Source of the DNA: Sisyra terminalis
Lineage: Eukaryota; Arthropoda; Insecta; Neuroptera; Sisyridae
Direction: 5' to 3'
DNA: 64,000 nucleotides
Assembly (NCBI GenBank): GCA_958496175.1
Contig: OY292276.1
Span: forward strand, 11,736,001-11,800,000
The stretch's first letter is position 1; every line of letters begins with the position of its first letter. Made by a program: the position numbers and the translations under genes. Positions 48,455 to 61,058 of this stretch are shown here, one piece after another. A model generated the notes under the pieces. That model ran no database searches. It saw nothing but the letters and a program-made list of their open reading frames with translations, and was not told the origin of the DNA.

Positions 48455-50034
48455 TATTAACATTTTCCCCAATGAAATGTTAATGTTTTACTGTTGATTC
48501 TTCAATATTACAAACCATTTATAAAAATAAAACACATCGAAGATAGTTATGTGAAATAATTTACCTTGAAAATTGTACATTTTTATACGACCGAATGACA
48601 TTCGACGATTAATTGATAAACTCTAACAAATTTCCAAAGTGATAAAGTTATTGATCATGTCATCACGTCATAAAAACTTGCTTTATGAAGACTTTTCTAG
48701 AATATATAACGTTTAGTTCAACTATGGTGTTAATATTTTTTTTAAAAAAAAAAAACGAGTGTGAATAATTTGTACTGTGCACTTAAAATATTAAAAGTTA
48801 GCTTCTTTAAAAAAAATAAGTTTACACTATAAACACTTGTCTGTTTTTTTTTAAATATATTTGATGCATTTTATTTGTACAGTAAATCATTTTATTTTCC
48901 AGAAAACCTTGTATAAGTGCACTGAATGTGTTTTATAGTTGTTAAACATTTCTACCAATTAAATGTTAATTTTTAATGTTATTAATTGGATAATTTTAAC
49001 ATTGATAAGGTCCAAATGCATTCACATTTTTTATATAATTTGACCAAAACTTTTACGTTACAATGATTTATTGTGCGATTATTATTCTTCGATAAAAATT
49101 GTGAAATGCATACTTTCCAATAATTTATATTTTTTTGTACATTTTATTTATTTAACTTTCCTCAAATTATCGGTGCAATTAATTAGCATTTACATAATTG
49201 TATTTATTTTCAGTGTCTTAATGGATTTAAAGTTTTTTTTTTTAATTTGTTACGGGTCATAGACGCTTATTTTTTTCAATGAGGAAATAAGAAAGGGAAA
49301 TAGTATTGATGAATGGTAATTACCCTGTCGTCATCTTGTACTAAAAAATTTAAACTATTACAATGGGTTAATTCTTAAAACTAATATATTGTAAGTGTAA
49401 ATATATTAAAATTTTATTTAATAATTCAAAATTTATTGACTTCATATGATAATATTGAATTGTTTTTACATGCCGCTTGTTTAATACAATTTATTACAAA
49501 GACAATTAATTCCTGAAATTTCAGTATAGAATTATGTTTCTAAATAAAATTATTGAATAAATTTCAAGATTCTTACACTTAATAAATAAATTATAAGAAC
49601 TAATGCAATTGTAACAGCTTTAATTTCGTACCACAGGGTGAAAACACCGTTCTTATCATTTACCATATAATGGGCAATATTATACAGAAAACATTTTTAG
49701 TTGAATTATTTACTTCTTTTTTTTGTTATGTATTGATTAATGCTCTAAGACAATAATAAATATTTTTATATCGTTATAACGCTTTACTAATAATGTATTT
49801 GTTTTACACATATATGCAACTTTATTGTAAAAATCATAATAAATGGGACCTTATATCAATGCAAAATACTCATTTACTATAAAATTATATGATATTTAAT
49901 TATTCAATTACTTATAATATATATTGTGTATATTCATATGGGATTGACGCACAAATCCTTATATTGAAATGATAACACAAAAGTCTGAACAATAAAATAA
50001 AAACGTTTTTATTATTAATTAGTTTTGTTACAAA
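48455..50034. other. convergent 3' region
   Basis: Between the UBTD-like stop and the COX15 stop. AT-rich, no gene, RNA or bounded repeat recognised. Confidence 0.45.
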
Positions 50035-53000
50035 TTATTTTGGTATTTTCTTTAGTTCGTGCGTTAGCCAAATTGCCGAAGACAGAAGAGCCAGTGATCC
50101 GCTTTGATGGCACGCGGCTAGCCATACCGGCACATAAGTTAGTAACGTTGATATGCCTAAAGTTACTTGCAAATAAGCTAATCCAGCCAGGAGATTAGCA
50201 GCTTTATAGGCTCTTGGCGGTAACTGATGTCGACGTGATAACAACCAAAGTCCAGATATGAGGGACAAAGTTGTAATTCCTAATAATCTATGATCGAATT
50301 GAACTGTTGTAGGATTCTCGGTGAAATTTCGAATAGCCGGTTCAAATGCTAAAATATCACTGGGAATCCATCGATCTGCCATTTTGGGAAACGAGTTATA
50401 AACAAGTCCAGCTTCGATTCCAGCGACAAATGCTCCTAAATGAAAATAGTTATTAGTTTTAATTGCCCTTTTTTTTTTTTTGTTTGTTATAGCAAACCTG
50501 AGATCGCTGTGAGGAATACAAAACCCTTGCAAGTGTGGGCCAACATGCGAAAACCACGAGCAGCTTTTACTCCAGTTTGGGCCGGTATGAATTGTTCTAA
50601 TGTTGAAGACAAAAACAATGCGTAAAGAATGAAAGCCATTGTTAAATGCGAGGCTAGTCTGTACTGAGATACTCGAGGAACATCACTTTCACCATGAAAT
50701 CTGTCCTCTAAACCAGATTTAACCATATACCATCCCATTAAACCCTGAAAAATTACAATTTAAACTTTTAGAATAATTCACAACTTCAATTTTCAATTTT
50801 GTTATTTAAATTCAACTTTTCGTCAAGAATTCTGTAACCTTATTAGAAAACTACCATCCCATTAAACCCTGAAAAATTACAATTTAAACTTTTAGAATAA
50901 TTCACAACTTAATTTTTCAATTTTGTTATTTAAATTAAACTTTTCGTCAAGAATTCTGTAACCTTATTAGAAAACTACCATCTCATTAAACCCTGAAAAA
51001 TTACAATTTAAACTTTTAGAATAGTTCACAACTTAAATTTTCAATTTTGTTATTTAAATTCAACTTTTCGTCAAGAATTCTGTAACCTTATAGTCCAAGA
51101 GCCAGTAACACAAGTTTCATGAAGTGTTTGATGCACCTTGAAATTTTGTAAGGCTAATATCTATAGGATGAAAAGTAGGAATATCTATGTTTGTCTAACC
51201 CAACCCGGGACACCAGGTATTGCGCATGGGTGAAAGGTGTAATAAAATATAAGTCCAAAAAAAGTATTTGATTCACAGGCCAACAAACGTTAATCGAAAG
51301 TTTAAGTAATTTTAAATTAGAATTCAAGATGGCAGACACTTTTGAGTGGATTTACATATAGTTATTTCCCCCCAGAATAGTTTTTTTTTAATACAAAATT
51401 AAGTGTTTAATTCACTCTGAAATTTTAACAGCTTCTGAATTAAATATTTAAGAAATTAGTTACAAAAAGCCAGACAGTTTTGTTGGGGTTTAATTACCGG
51501 CAAACATAAAAATAAATCTTATTTAAAATAGAATATAGTGTATAGTATATACATAGTATATAAAATAGTATATAGTCAATTTTGTAGGTTTATTTTCATG
51601 ATAAAAAATATTTTTAAAAGGTTCATCTGTACTTTTAGATTTGTATGTTGAGCAAAACTTTTGGAATTGCGCTTTATTAATATCTACAGCGTTCTTGTAA
51701 CCATATAATTCACAAAAAAAACAACTTTGGGGGGAATTAATTATATGTAAACCCCTTCAAAAGTGTTTGCCATCATGAATTCTAATTTAAAATTATCTAA
51801 ACTTTCGATTAGCGTTTGTTGGCCTGTGAATCAAACACTTTTTTTGGACTTATATTTTATTACACATTTCACCCATGCGCAGTACCTGGTGTCCCGGGTT
51901 GGGTAAGGCAAACACAGGTATTCCTACTTCTTATCCCATAGATATTAGCCTTACAAAATTTCAAGGTGCATCAAACACTTCATGAAACTTGTGTTACTGG
52001 CTCTCCGACTATTATTAGAAAACTAGCTGAACCCGGCAGACGTTGTCTTGCCATCCTATGGATGTAAATAAATAAATTGAATTTAGCAAAAAAAATTTAT
52101 GAGTTATTAGAATCATCTCCCGTATCAACCCACACCAATTACGTTTAGAGAAACTTTTCTCTACCTTTAAAAATCACTGCACCATCATAGCAATGTAGTA
52201 TTGTCAGTTAGCGGCTATTGTATTGGCCGTTGAAAAAGCAGTTTTCTTGCGATCGCAGGTATGTTTTCGACGCAAGAAAAAGGTAAAAACAATTTTTGAA
52301 GCGGATTGTATATCGTGACAAAATTTGAGCTAAATCAATGATAATTTTTTTGAGTTTTAGAAATCTACATAAACCAACACCACAATTTTATATATGTAGA
52401 TAAAAGATAGAATATTCATTGTTTATTTAAATCAGAGGTTGTCAGAGGTGGCCAACCCGCAGACTACAAAAGGCATACATTGACAATTTTTTCGACTCGC
52501 GATATGCATCAGGCTTTCATAAAATGTATACCTTTTATAATGACCAAATTGGTGAAAACCGAAATATTAAAATGATTACAGTGTATTTAAATTGAGTATG
52601 GAAAATTTGAGATATAACTTCAAAAGAGGCTCCCGGAGTTATGATGCATTTCCGAAGTGGCCCGCAATATCATTTGTAAGACCACCCCTGATTTCATGTA
52701 TGCTGATTTTTCGATATCTTAAAAAAGAACATAGATTTTAAATTAAAAATCCAATTTATATCCAATTAATGGGTGTCCATTTATTTATTTTAATCGACTT
52801 TCTTCTGAACGCTACTTTTATTATTACTAAACGTAAATAGGCAACATTTTCTTTCGAAGTAAAATTAGTTGAACTTGATTACAAAGTTTCTATCAAATCA
52901 GTAAAGCTGTCTTTAAATTGGAACCATAAATAAAATCAAAATAAAATATTGGTACAACTATTTAAATTAGACTTGTCTGTGATCTTCATTATACTTTTAT

Positions 53001-55942
53001 TTGGGAGGAAACACTAACATGTACCTGAAAACATAATATTATCGAAATCGATTAACCTGTTCTTCAATCATACGGTAGAATTCAGGTAGACAAATATTAA
53101 AGTACAATTTTTTGACCTTTGCTCCATAATGACCATTATTGTGAGCAAAACTGAATAAATTCCAAATAGGTGTTAAATTGAAAAGAATTTTACCTGCTCT
53201 CAACTGGCGATAATAAATATTATGGTAATGAGAAAAATGCAGATTCAAAGGTGTAATTTATGGAATCGGAAAAAGGTGTTAATTTATTTATAATTGACAA
53301 CAAATAATAAATGCCTCAAACCGGTTCAGATTCCTTAAACGACATATTTAAAGCTGCCATTCTCTCATTTCGGCCTTCAAGTTTTAACTATGTTATTTCA
53401 TATCACCAATTGAGCATATACTTGAATTTTTCGTATATATATGTGCACAATATAGCTGATCCCCGCGACTTCGTCTGTGTAACGTTGGGGTAAATAATAT
53501 TTTCTTTTCACATTTGCTATTTGTACTGGCATATGAAAATTTGTATTTCTCTTATTTCTTTTACGAAAAACATGATCATACCTGAAAACACTATTTTGTC
53601 GACTTTAAAAAGACACATTTAATAAACTGAAAATTCAATATAGCCTATGTTCAACAGAGATAGTGTAGCTTCCCAACAGTGAAAGAATTTTTAAAATCGG
53701 TCAAATAGTTTCGGAGCCTATTCAATACAAACAAACAATCAAATCTTTCCTCTTTATAATATTAGAGTAGATATCTATGTCTTATGAGATATTGATGGGG
53801 AAATTTAAACATTTCACATAAGCCGGCTGTTTTATGACGACTCATTTTTCTTTATAATATTGTAACGTCTAAATACGATTTTTTCGCTGACTTTGAACAG
53901 TTATACTGTGTATACAATATATAAAATATATTGCAGTCCAATTTATGTAGTATAATTTAACATAATAATATACAAATTCAATACAATAATATATAAATTT
54001 AATATAATAATATACAAATTTAATATAATAATATATAAACTTAATATAATATATAAAAAAATCATACCTCCAACATAAATTTGAACAGAAGTTCAAACAA
54101 AAATATTCGTGACGTATTACCCAGATACGTATTTCGATTGCCAAGCAATCTTCATCAGTGGTCATCAAGTAGTTTGGATCACTCCGTAACTTCTATGTGA
54201 TGATTCACAATCGAAATACGTATCTGGGTAATACGTCACGAATATTTTTGTTTGAACTTCTGTTCAAATTTATGTTGGAGGTATGATTTTTTTATATATT
54301 ATTATATTAAGTTTATATATTATTATATTAAATTTGTATATTATTATATTAAATTTGTATATTATTATATTAAATTTGTATATTATTGTATTGAATTTGT
54401 ATATTATTATGTTAAATTATACTAAATAAATTGGACTGCAATATATTTTATATATTGTATACACAATATTGTAACGTTTTTCTTCGTCAATTAGTTACAG
54501 ATTTGTGAAATATTTAACTTTTTTTTATAAGTATTAATAATTTTTCATCTATAGTGAAAACCTATGATTTTAATCCATTTTCTTACACACTTATTATTAG
54601 GCTATAAAATTACTATTTCTTTACACAAAATTACGATTTGCAAATTTACTGATTCATATTTTCAGAGAACGTTTTTGAGAAATTTATCAAGAGACAAAAG
54701 ACAAACCAAACATTAACAGGGTACTAGAAAATCCTATTGGTCCAAGCTTTAATACTTATAGAGAATTTGTTTTATTTTTGTTGCGTTATGCTAAAATCTT
54801 TTGATATCTAAAATGCTGGTCATTACAGTTATTAACGCATTATATAATTAAAATAAATACTAATTAAATTTTGCCTCTGAACTAACATAAAGTTTTATAA
54901 ATAATATGATTTGCAAAATATGTATTTTACCTGAACACCTATTAAACCACCAAGTATAAGAACTCGCGTTTTCATTCTTTTAGTTAGCATTCCTCGAGCC
55001 CAAAATACTGCCGCTGGAATTGCAAAGACCGCGCCTAATGCTCGACCCCAAGAACGATGCACAAACTCCATATACCAGATCCATTTAAATTCATTCAATG
55101 TCATTTCCTTATTTGTTCTAGAAAATTACAACGAAGAAAATATTTTTTTTAGAAAATAAATAAATTTCAAATTTTTCGTACATTTTAAATTCGGGAAATT
55201 CTTTGTATCGATTAAATTCAGCCACCCATTCCTCTTCGCTTGTGGGCAATTTTTCTCCAAATAATTTCCAAGTCACCATTGATAAGCCTGATTTAGTTAG
55301 TCGAGTCACACCACCTTATTGTAAAAAAAAGGATAATTTAAATAAATTTGAAACATTTAACTTTCATTCTGGCTTAATATAAGTTTATTTTTCTATAACA
55401 CCACACAATAAATGCTAATATAATTTTTGGTTTCTATTCTAAATAATATTTGTATTAGTATTCTTTACTTATTCTTAGTAAGTTCGATTACTTTTTCTAA
55501 AACTATACACACGAATTTCATTAATGTATAATATCCTAAAGTACCTAAAGCAACAGCAATGAAGACCATTCCAGAACAAGTGGCTAACCAGTATCCGACA
55601 GCTTTTTTCGGTTTAGTCGAAACATTGGCAGCCAAATCCAGTGTAATGGTTCCATTTTTACGCAAAAGACTTCCGGAATTCTAACAAAAAAATAAAGGTT
55701 TTTATATTTAAAACACATCGTATAAGAGTAATTTTTCTATATTTATGCTTATAGTTTTTATTTGTAAGCTCAAAGAACTTTACCTGTTTGGGATTTTTCA
55801 ATGCTTGCTTATTCCAGAACTCAGGTTTGATTGAAAATATATTTCTCTGATTTTGTGAAACCAAGTTTGTAATTCTAGATCTCGAAATTTGTGATATTCT
55901 TGGTAAAATTGGATTCAAACATAATCGGGTTAAGACAATCAT
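50035..55942 (-). CDS. COX15: COX15, haem A synthase, mitochondrial
   Basis: Six exons: 55942-55784, 55680-55545, 55314-55182, 55117-54931, 50744-50498, 50435-50035, 420 residues in phase. The first exon is a basic mitochondrial leader ([17 protein letters not shown]). Eight membrane segments follow, with the haem-ligand histidines in [25 protein letters not shown] and AACHQSGS, and the family motif [12 protein letters not shown]. The enzyme oxidises the C8 methyl of haem O to make haem A for cytochrome c oxidase. The fourth intron is 4.2 kb and holds a tandem repeat that copies the next exon's splice acceptor, a foldback element, retroposon fragments and a hammerhead element. The gene is divergent from the ALDH16A1-type gene. 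Confidence 0.97.
50730..51090. repeat. 124-bp tandem repeat duplicating the COX15 exon-5 splice acceptor
   Basis: Three copies start at 50730, 50854 and 50978. Each contains the polypyrimidine tract, AG acceptor and first bases of exon 5 (minus strand TTTTTCAG followed by GGTTTAATGG; the third copy has one mismatch). Only the copy at 50730 continues into the exon. The third copy is interrupted at 51090 by a foldback element and resumes at 52015. Confidence 0.9.
51091..52011. mobile_element. foldback element with about 290-bp arms and TTA target duplication
   Basis: Terminal arms start TAGTCCAAGAGCCAGTAACA and end with the mirrored TGTTACTGGCTCTCCGACTA. TTA flanks both sides (51088-51090 and 52012-52014). 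The neighbouring tandem-repeat copies show the empty site ACCTTATTAG, proving a 3-bp TTA duplication. This is the size and sequence used by PIF/Harbinger transposases (TWA). No ORF. Confidence 0.85.
52024..52430. mobile_element. retroposon fragment, CCCGGCAGACGTTGT family
   Basis: Begins CTAGCTGAACCCGGCAGACG, continues with CCCGTATCAACCCACACC and ends near the block ATCGTGACAAAATTTGAGC. A scrap of the same family is at about 6,900. Probably derived from an RTE-type non-LTR element. Confidence 0.55.
52431..53450. other. COX15 intron sequence without recognised feature
   Basis: No coding homology or bounded repeat seen. A 69-codon open frame on the minus strand near 53,039-53,248 is not convincing. 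Confidence 0.4.
53451..53775. mobile_element. retroposon, CCCCGCGACTTCGTC family, with 3' end
   Basis: Starts ATAGCTGATCCCCGCGACTT and ends with the typical tail AATCTTTCCTCTTTATAATA then TTAGAG. The longer relative of the fragment at 46788. Such tails are frequent in insect genomes. Non-coding. Confidence 0.65.
53869..54464 (-). mobile_element. hammerhead-ribozyme inverted-repeat retroelement, copy 2 (13-bp TSD)
   Basis: The same family as 39109-39427, inserted in reverse orientation. The 13-bp direct repeat AATATTGTAACGT flanks it exactly (53856-53868 and 54465-54477). The arms are extended by an AT-rich microsatellite-like ladder (AATATAATAATATACAAATT units) in both arms. One intact hammerhead lies on the minus strand, and a degenerate half-motif faces it on the plus strand near 54,205. 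Located in the large COX15 intron. Confidence 0.85.
54121..54161 (-). ncRNA. hammerhead ribozyme motif (copy 2 element)
   Basis: Minus strand: CCA at 54161-54159, CUGAUGA at 54158-54152, helix II GATTGC/GCAATC with TTG loop, GAAA at 54135-54132, palindrome ATACGTAT, cleavage C at 54124, and TGG at 54123-54121 closing helix I. Identical to the copy-1 core. Confidence 0.85.
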
Positions 55943-56561
55943 GGTAATATGATGTTAATTTATGAATTAATACTTTATAATATTTTATATTTTTATAACA
56001 CCGTAACGATCGTAAATATTTAGAATATTTGTATTTTAAAAATTGGCAAACTATTGCTTTAAATTATAATTAATACTGATCAAAATTGATTCAGTCACTT
56101 ATCATTTCGTATTTATTGACAACTATTACGTCAGATTTTTTTCCAGATGTTATTTTGAAATGAACATAGTTGCATTCGTATAGTGACTATATTCGGATCG
56201 TTGGACTTTTTAAAAGTTAAAAAAATAATTGAAATCGTTGAAAACCCAATTATCTTATTTATTTAATTTAAAGTCAGTTTTTACATATTCAAACTTTAAA
56301 ATAGGTTGTAATTATGTAAGACAGTAGAATAAATTATACTCAGACTTCTTTTCAATCTTCCAATTATCAATTCTGTTATCTTTTAAGTTCAAGGTTTAGA
56401 TACATTCGATACATTTTACCCTCTTGATTTATAAGAAATATATGAAATTGTACTCTTCTTTAACTAAAGTGGATTACTTAATTAATATCAACAACTAACA
56501 ACTACCGAAACATTTTTTTTTCTTTGAGAAATTTTCCTTTTTTCCGGCATATACTTTAAAA
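55943..56561. promoter_or_regulatory. shared divergent promoter region of COX15 and the ALDH16A1-type gene
   Basis: 619 bp separate the two start codons on opposite strands. AT-rich, no TATA box or other element I can assign with confidence. Confidence 0.45.
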
Positions 56562-59500
56562 ATGTCAAAAGTGATTGTGGATCCAGGAAAAATTAAATCT
56601 ATTATAGAAACTATGGATTACGGAGTGGTGAATTCGAGCACTGATTTAGCAAAAGTAATTCTAAATTACTCTATAAATAAGGAATTTAAATAATTGTTTT
56701 TTAGGTTTGGCTGGAAAAATATAACTATTATTTTGGAACTTTGCGGAAACCGGAAACATACTGGAACCAGTCAACAATTATTGGTGCTCATAATGGAAAA
56801 TCGATTTTCATATCTGAATTATCGACAAAAGTCAAAGAGGAAGTTGTTGACATACTTAAACAGAATCTTAATTCATCACAATTGAACCATTTTCAACGAA
56901 CAACAATTATGAATAAGTAATTTTTTCAATCAAATAACTTCACCGCTTTAGAACGGGAATCGAATGAAACGATTTTCTTTTTGGAATTCTGAATGGCGTT
57001 GATTTCAATGCAAAACTATTTAGTTAATGATAATTAAATTTAACATATCTTTATCATTGCTTTATCACTACAATGGTAGTGAGGACTTTATTTGGATTTG
57101 CCCGTAATACGTATTAAAATTTCCGAATCTAAGCATTTAGTTATGTTCGAAATATGTACTTTTCTAATATTTCTATAGTTATAGTACTTAATATGCTGTA
57201 CGCTAATTGCAAAAGAATTTCGTATCCATACTGCACAATAAGATTGGTTTCGGAGAATGGTGCGGTTCAGCGTATGGTTTTATTTCACTTCAATAATGGT
57301 GTGCTAAATTATTGGGATATTGTAAATATTCATACAATTAAAAAAGAGTCAATATTAACTAGATTATTAACCATTAAGATTGCCAGCTATATTACTGCTA
57401 CCCCAAGAGTGCAATCGAGAAATATTAAAGTAATCAATGTTTCTTGATCCATGGTTTCAAAAATGTCCTATGTAAATGCGTAGTCTATATGTATGTACAC
57501 TGTACAGTCTAAGTGCTAACCAAAGAAAACATTAAAAAAATATACCATAAATAGTAGGGTCCGACTAAAACTACCTTGTATATATTTTTTTTATTCAGGA
57601 TTGCAGAAGCTGTAAACGAAAAAAGCGCCTTATTTGCTCAATTGAACTTCATTTTAAAAGGGCACATACAGAAGGATACTAAAGCTATCGATGTCCCCAT
57701 TATGGTCGATTATTTCCAATATTATTCGAATTGGTCTAGTTTGCATCATTCTGATCTTGGTTCTTATATACCTTTAGATGGTAAAAGTAACTAAATTTTT
57801 ATTAACTACTCACATTTATAAATAATTTTTGTTGTAGATTTTGTAGCGGTTATCCTATTGGAAGAGACAGCTTTGTTAACGTTTGCTATATCTTTAGCGG
57901 CAAGTTTTGCTGCTGGAAACCGAACCATAATATATGCACAAAAGACTTCTGCTCCTCTGGCTGCTTTACTTGTTGAGATTTGTTTAAATGCTGGGTATAT
58001 ATAAAAAGAACATACCAGACAAATTGCAAAATTCGGTATTTTATTAAACCTATCCTCTCGTTTATGTAGTACACTATCACTGTCAATAACAATTCCGACG
58101 AGAAATCTAAAATTATAAAATAAACCTGAAAATACTTTAAGATTTTTTTAGTAAAACCTTAATTGTTTTTAAAGAAAGGACCGGTTTTTTGCCTTTACAC
58201 TTAATCCTATTCTAACATTTATTAACACTATTCAACAGGAAGGTGGGATATTCATCAACCAGTCTCACAATCTCTTAACTCTCGTTAATTATGGCTATTA
58301 CTTATTTCTACATTTAAATATTAATTTTAACAATCAACATAATGAATTTTGCAATTTGGGTCTCATTTGATATTAAAATTATAATGAATAATAATACTTA
58401 TTTTTCTTTAGTGTACCGGAAGAAGACCTGTCAATAATTTGCTTCGAAAAAATTGAGGATTTGAATTTTATATTTGAAAACGAATTTTCACAACAAATAT
58501 CATTTTTTGGACAAAAAGAAAAGATTGCAACACTAACATTGGAACATACGGGCCCCAAAAATATTGAATTTTGTAAATATTTTTGCTTATATTTTTAAAT
58601 ATCAATATATGTGAAAAGCCTACTAGTGGCCGAGTGGTCTAGGTGACCGCTCCAAAATTGGTAGGTGTTGAGTTCGAATCTCGTATCGAGAAAATTTTCA
58701 ATATTTCTCGAATTACGGATTTTTTATTTACCCTAGGGTCACTAAAGACCTTGGTAGTTGTAAAACGACGGTAAATAACAAAAAAATGTTTTATTTTGTC
58801 ACTGTGGTGTTCTGTCCATTTTCTATTTTATCGTTGTTCTGTTTTTTTTTTAATTTTCTCAAATCTGTTTCTTAGTTTTCACTTGCACAGTAACACTCTT
58901 CTTTATCTTCATAAGAATTTATAAACTTATTGAAAGATATATTATCAGTTTTTATCCAAGTTCTTTATAATTAGAAGAAAGCAGGACCAAAAAGAAAACA
59001 TGGAAAGTAATTAGCTTACTTTATATTATTCATCCCATTATTTTTAGTTTCTAATGGTAAAAGTTCTGTTCTTGTATATAATGATGCAGATATACATTCT
59101 GTTTGCGAAACAATTGTTAAATCGAGTTGGAAACATTCAAATCAGGTTTTTTTTTTCAAAAATATGACACTTTTTTATTGCTAAATAAATTTATTAATTT
59201 TTAGCTTCCTTGGGCGTTATCGACTGTGTATGTTCAAGAAGCTGTTTTTGAAAGTTTTGTTAAAAATTTGAAACAACGGATGGATAAACTTATAACTGGA
59301 GATCCGAACAATATACTAACTGATGTTTATATCCAACAAAATAGTAATACTACAGATAGTTTAAAAACTTTTCTGAAAAATATGAAAGTGGCTGGTGCAG
59401 AAATATATCAGTCTTCCTATTCAAATCAATCTGAAAACATTACGTTCGCTCCAACAATTGTTATAGGAGCGAAATTTTTTGAAACCACTGATATCCCCGT

Positions 59501-61058
59501 TGTACAAATATTGCCATTTCGCACAGTATCCGAATCGATTTCATTGATTAATAATCACATTGATTTTGAGTTCGCTGTTTCTGTTTGGACGGCAAATAGT
59601 TCTTTGGTCAAAGAAGTTTCTAAGGCTTTACGTGTAAAACTTATCGCATAAATTAGCGGTTCCCAACCTTTTTTCATTGGCATTTTCTCTCGTATATCGT
59701 TTTCAATTTATAATATTTAGAAAAAAATAAATAAATAAAAACATTCATGCATATAACTCTTTGGAATAAACGTACTCTAGGTTGGGAGCCGCTGAGATAG
59801 GTAATCTCTACAATTTCATTTTGATTTATTTATTATTTTAGACTTCTACAATTTGGAATAATTGCTTTGGATATATAAGCGCTTGGGCTTCATTAAATAT
59901 TAACCAAAAATGTAGTAGTGGATATTTTGGAGGAAAAGAGGGTTTACTTAAATATTTGCAAGCTCGTAATAATGAAAAAATAAATTTTGATAAATTTCCT
60001 TCGTGTAAAAAAAATGATCCTGAAGTAAAGTAAGTTTGCAATTTTCATTTTTATGTTGCAATCGATTAATTTTTACTTTTTTTTTTAGTTTCGATACATC
60101 TGTGATTAGTAAAGTTGAAGCTGGAAAAAAAACCTTTGCTGAATGGTCTAAAAAATCAAAAATTATACGAGCCAATTTACTTCGCAAATTGGCGCTAGAA
60201 TTGGAGAATGCCGAAAAAAGCTTTTCGTAAAATTCACTTTCATTTTTGTTAAACTTAGATAATACAAATATATGAATTGCTCAAAGATTACCAATTAATT
60301 TTGGCTTTTTAGAGATAATAATAATAGCTGACTTATTAATTTAAAAATTATCAGCTGTTACTGAACAATACATGTTTAAATGCGATTGGAAAACATTGAT
60401 AAGCATCGAGAGAATCGTTATCTAGCCATTAAAGTTCTAATGATTTCCCATGCTTATGAGGAATTCATGTATTGTAGAATCTAAGTTTTTAATTCAAATA
60501 ATATTTATGCTACGTTTCAGGGAAACTAAAACGCAAAACGGTTTAAATAATTATGATAGTTGGATAATGAGACTGAATGAAAACGCAGCAAGAAGTCCAC
60601 TAACAGTAACTCATTCGTTTATGGAAAGTTATGAACTTGTGCAAATTAAAGAACCTTGTGGTATCATAGTCATTTATTCTGCTGGAGTTGAGTTAGCAAT
60701 TCAGCTAATAACTGCAGCTATAGCTTACGGAAATGTCGTTATTTTGGTTTTGGAAGACACTAGTTTCATTACGGAACTATGCAAGTTGATGGTAAACGTT
60801 GGATTTCCGGCAAATGTTTTGATTCCAATTAAGAGTATCGAATGCCCACAAGTTTTATTGAAATGCAAAGAAATACAAAAATATTGGATCGAATATTCAG
60901 ATCAAAGTTATAATTTTATTAATAATTCGGTCTTCAAATTAAAAAATAGCTTTCTCTTTAAAAGGGGTCGTTATTTGAGCCATGAAACCGTGGAAATGAT
61001 GGCTACTAAAACTAAGTCTATCTATTCTACATTTGGAGAAACGTTAACAAATCTTTGA
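56562..61058 (+). CDS. ALDH16A1-type double aldehyde-dehydrogenase-fold protein, probably catalytically inactive
   Basis: Ten exons: 56562-56654, 56705-56916, 57599-57780, 57838-57994, 58412-58572, 59048-59145, 59205-59633, 59842-60029, 60089-60226, 60521-61058, 731 residues in phase. Two ALDH-like halves in tandem are the ALDH16 arrangement, and the N-terminal MDYGVV and C-terminal KTKSIYSTFGE match its ends. The first half keeps the SNGKSSVLVYNDADI segment but the catalytic GQxC stretch reads NQLPWAL, with no cysteine; the LELGGK glutamate is also missing. The second half (from about residue 510) is shortened to the N-terminal Rossmann part. Vertebrate ALDH16A1 is likewise a non-enzymatic scaffold that binds maspardin. 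Intron 5 holds a tRNA-derived SINE and intron 7 a hAT-like MITE. Confidence 0.88.
58619..58795 (+). mobile_element. tRNA-derived SINE
   Basis: The head has Pol III A and B boxes (TGGCCGAGTGG and GAGTTCGAATCTC) in the spacing of a Ser/Leu-type tRNA, but the 5' acceptor strand does not pair with the 3' side, so it is not a working tRNA. The body continues with ACCCTAGGGTCACTAAAGAC and GACGGTAAATAA. In intron 5 of the ALDH16A1-type gene. Confidence 0.7.
59653..59797. mobile_element. short hAT-like MITE
   Basis: Ends TAGCGGTTCCCAACC and, mirrored, GGTTGGGAGCCGCTGA form terminal inverted repeats of hAT type around about 115 bp of AT-rich filler. No matching 8-bp flank. In intron 7 of the ALDH16A1-type gene. 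Confidence 0.6.

Noticed and set aside
57154..57447. 97-codon frame in an ALDH16A1-type intron as an exon or nested gene
   Set aside because: Flanking exons join in phase without it, and it has no recognisable domain.
58619..58692. Ser/Leu-type tRNA gene
   Set aside because: A and B boxes are present but the acceptor strands do not pair and SINE body sequence follows.
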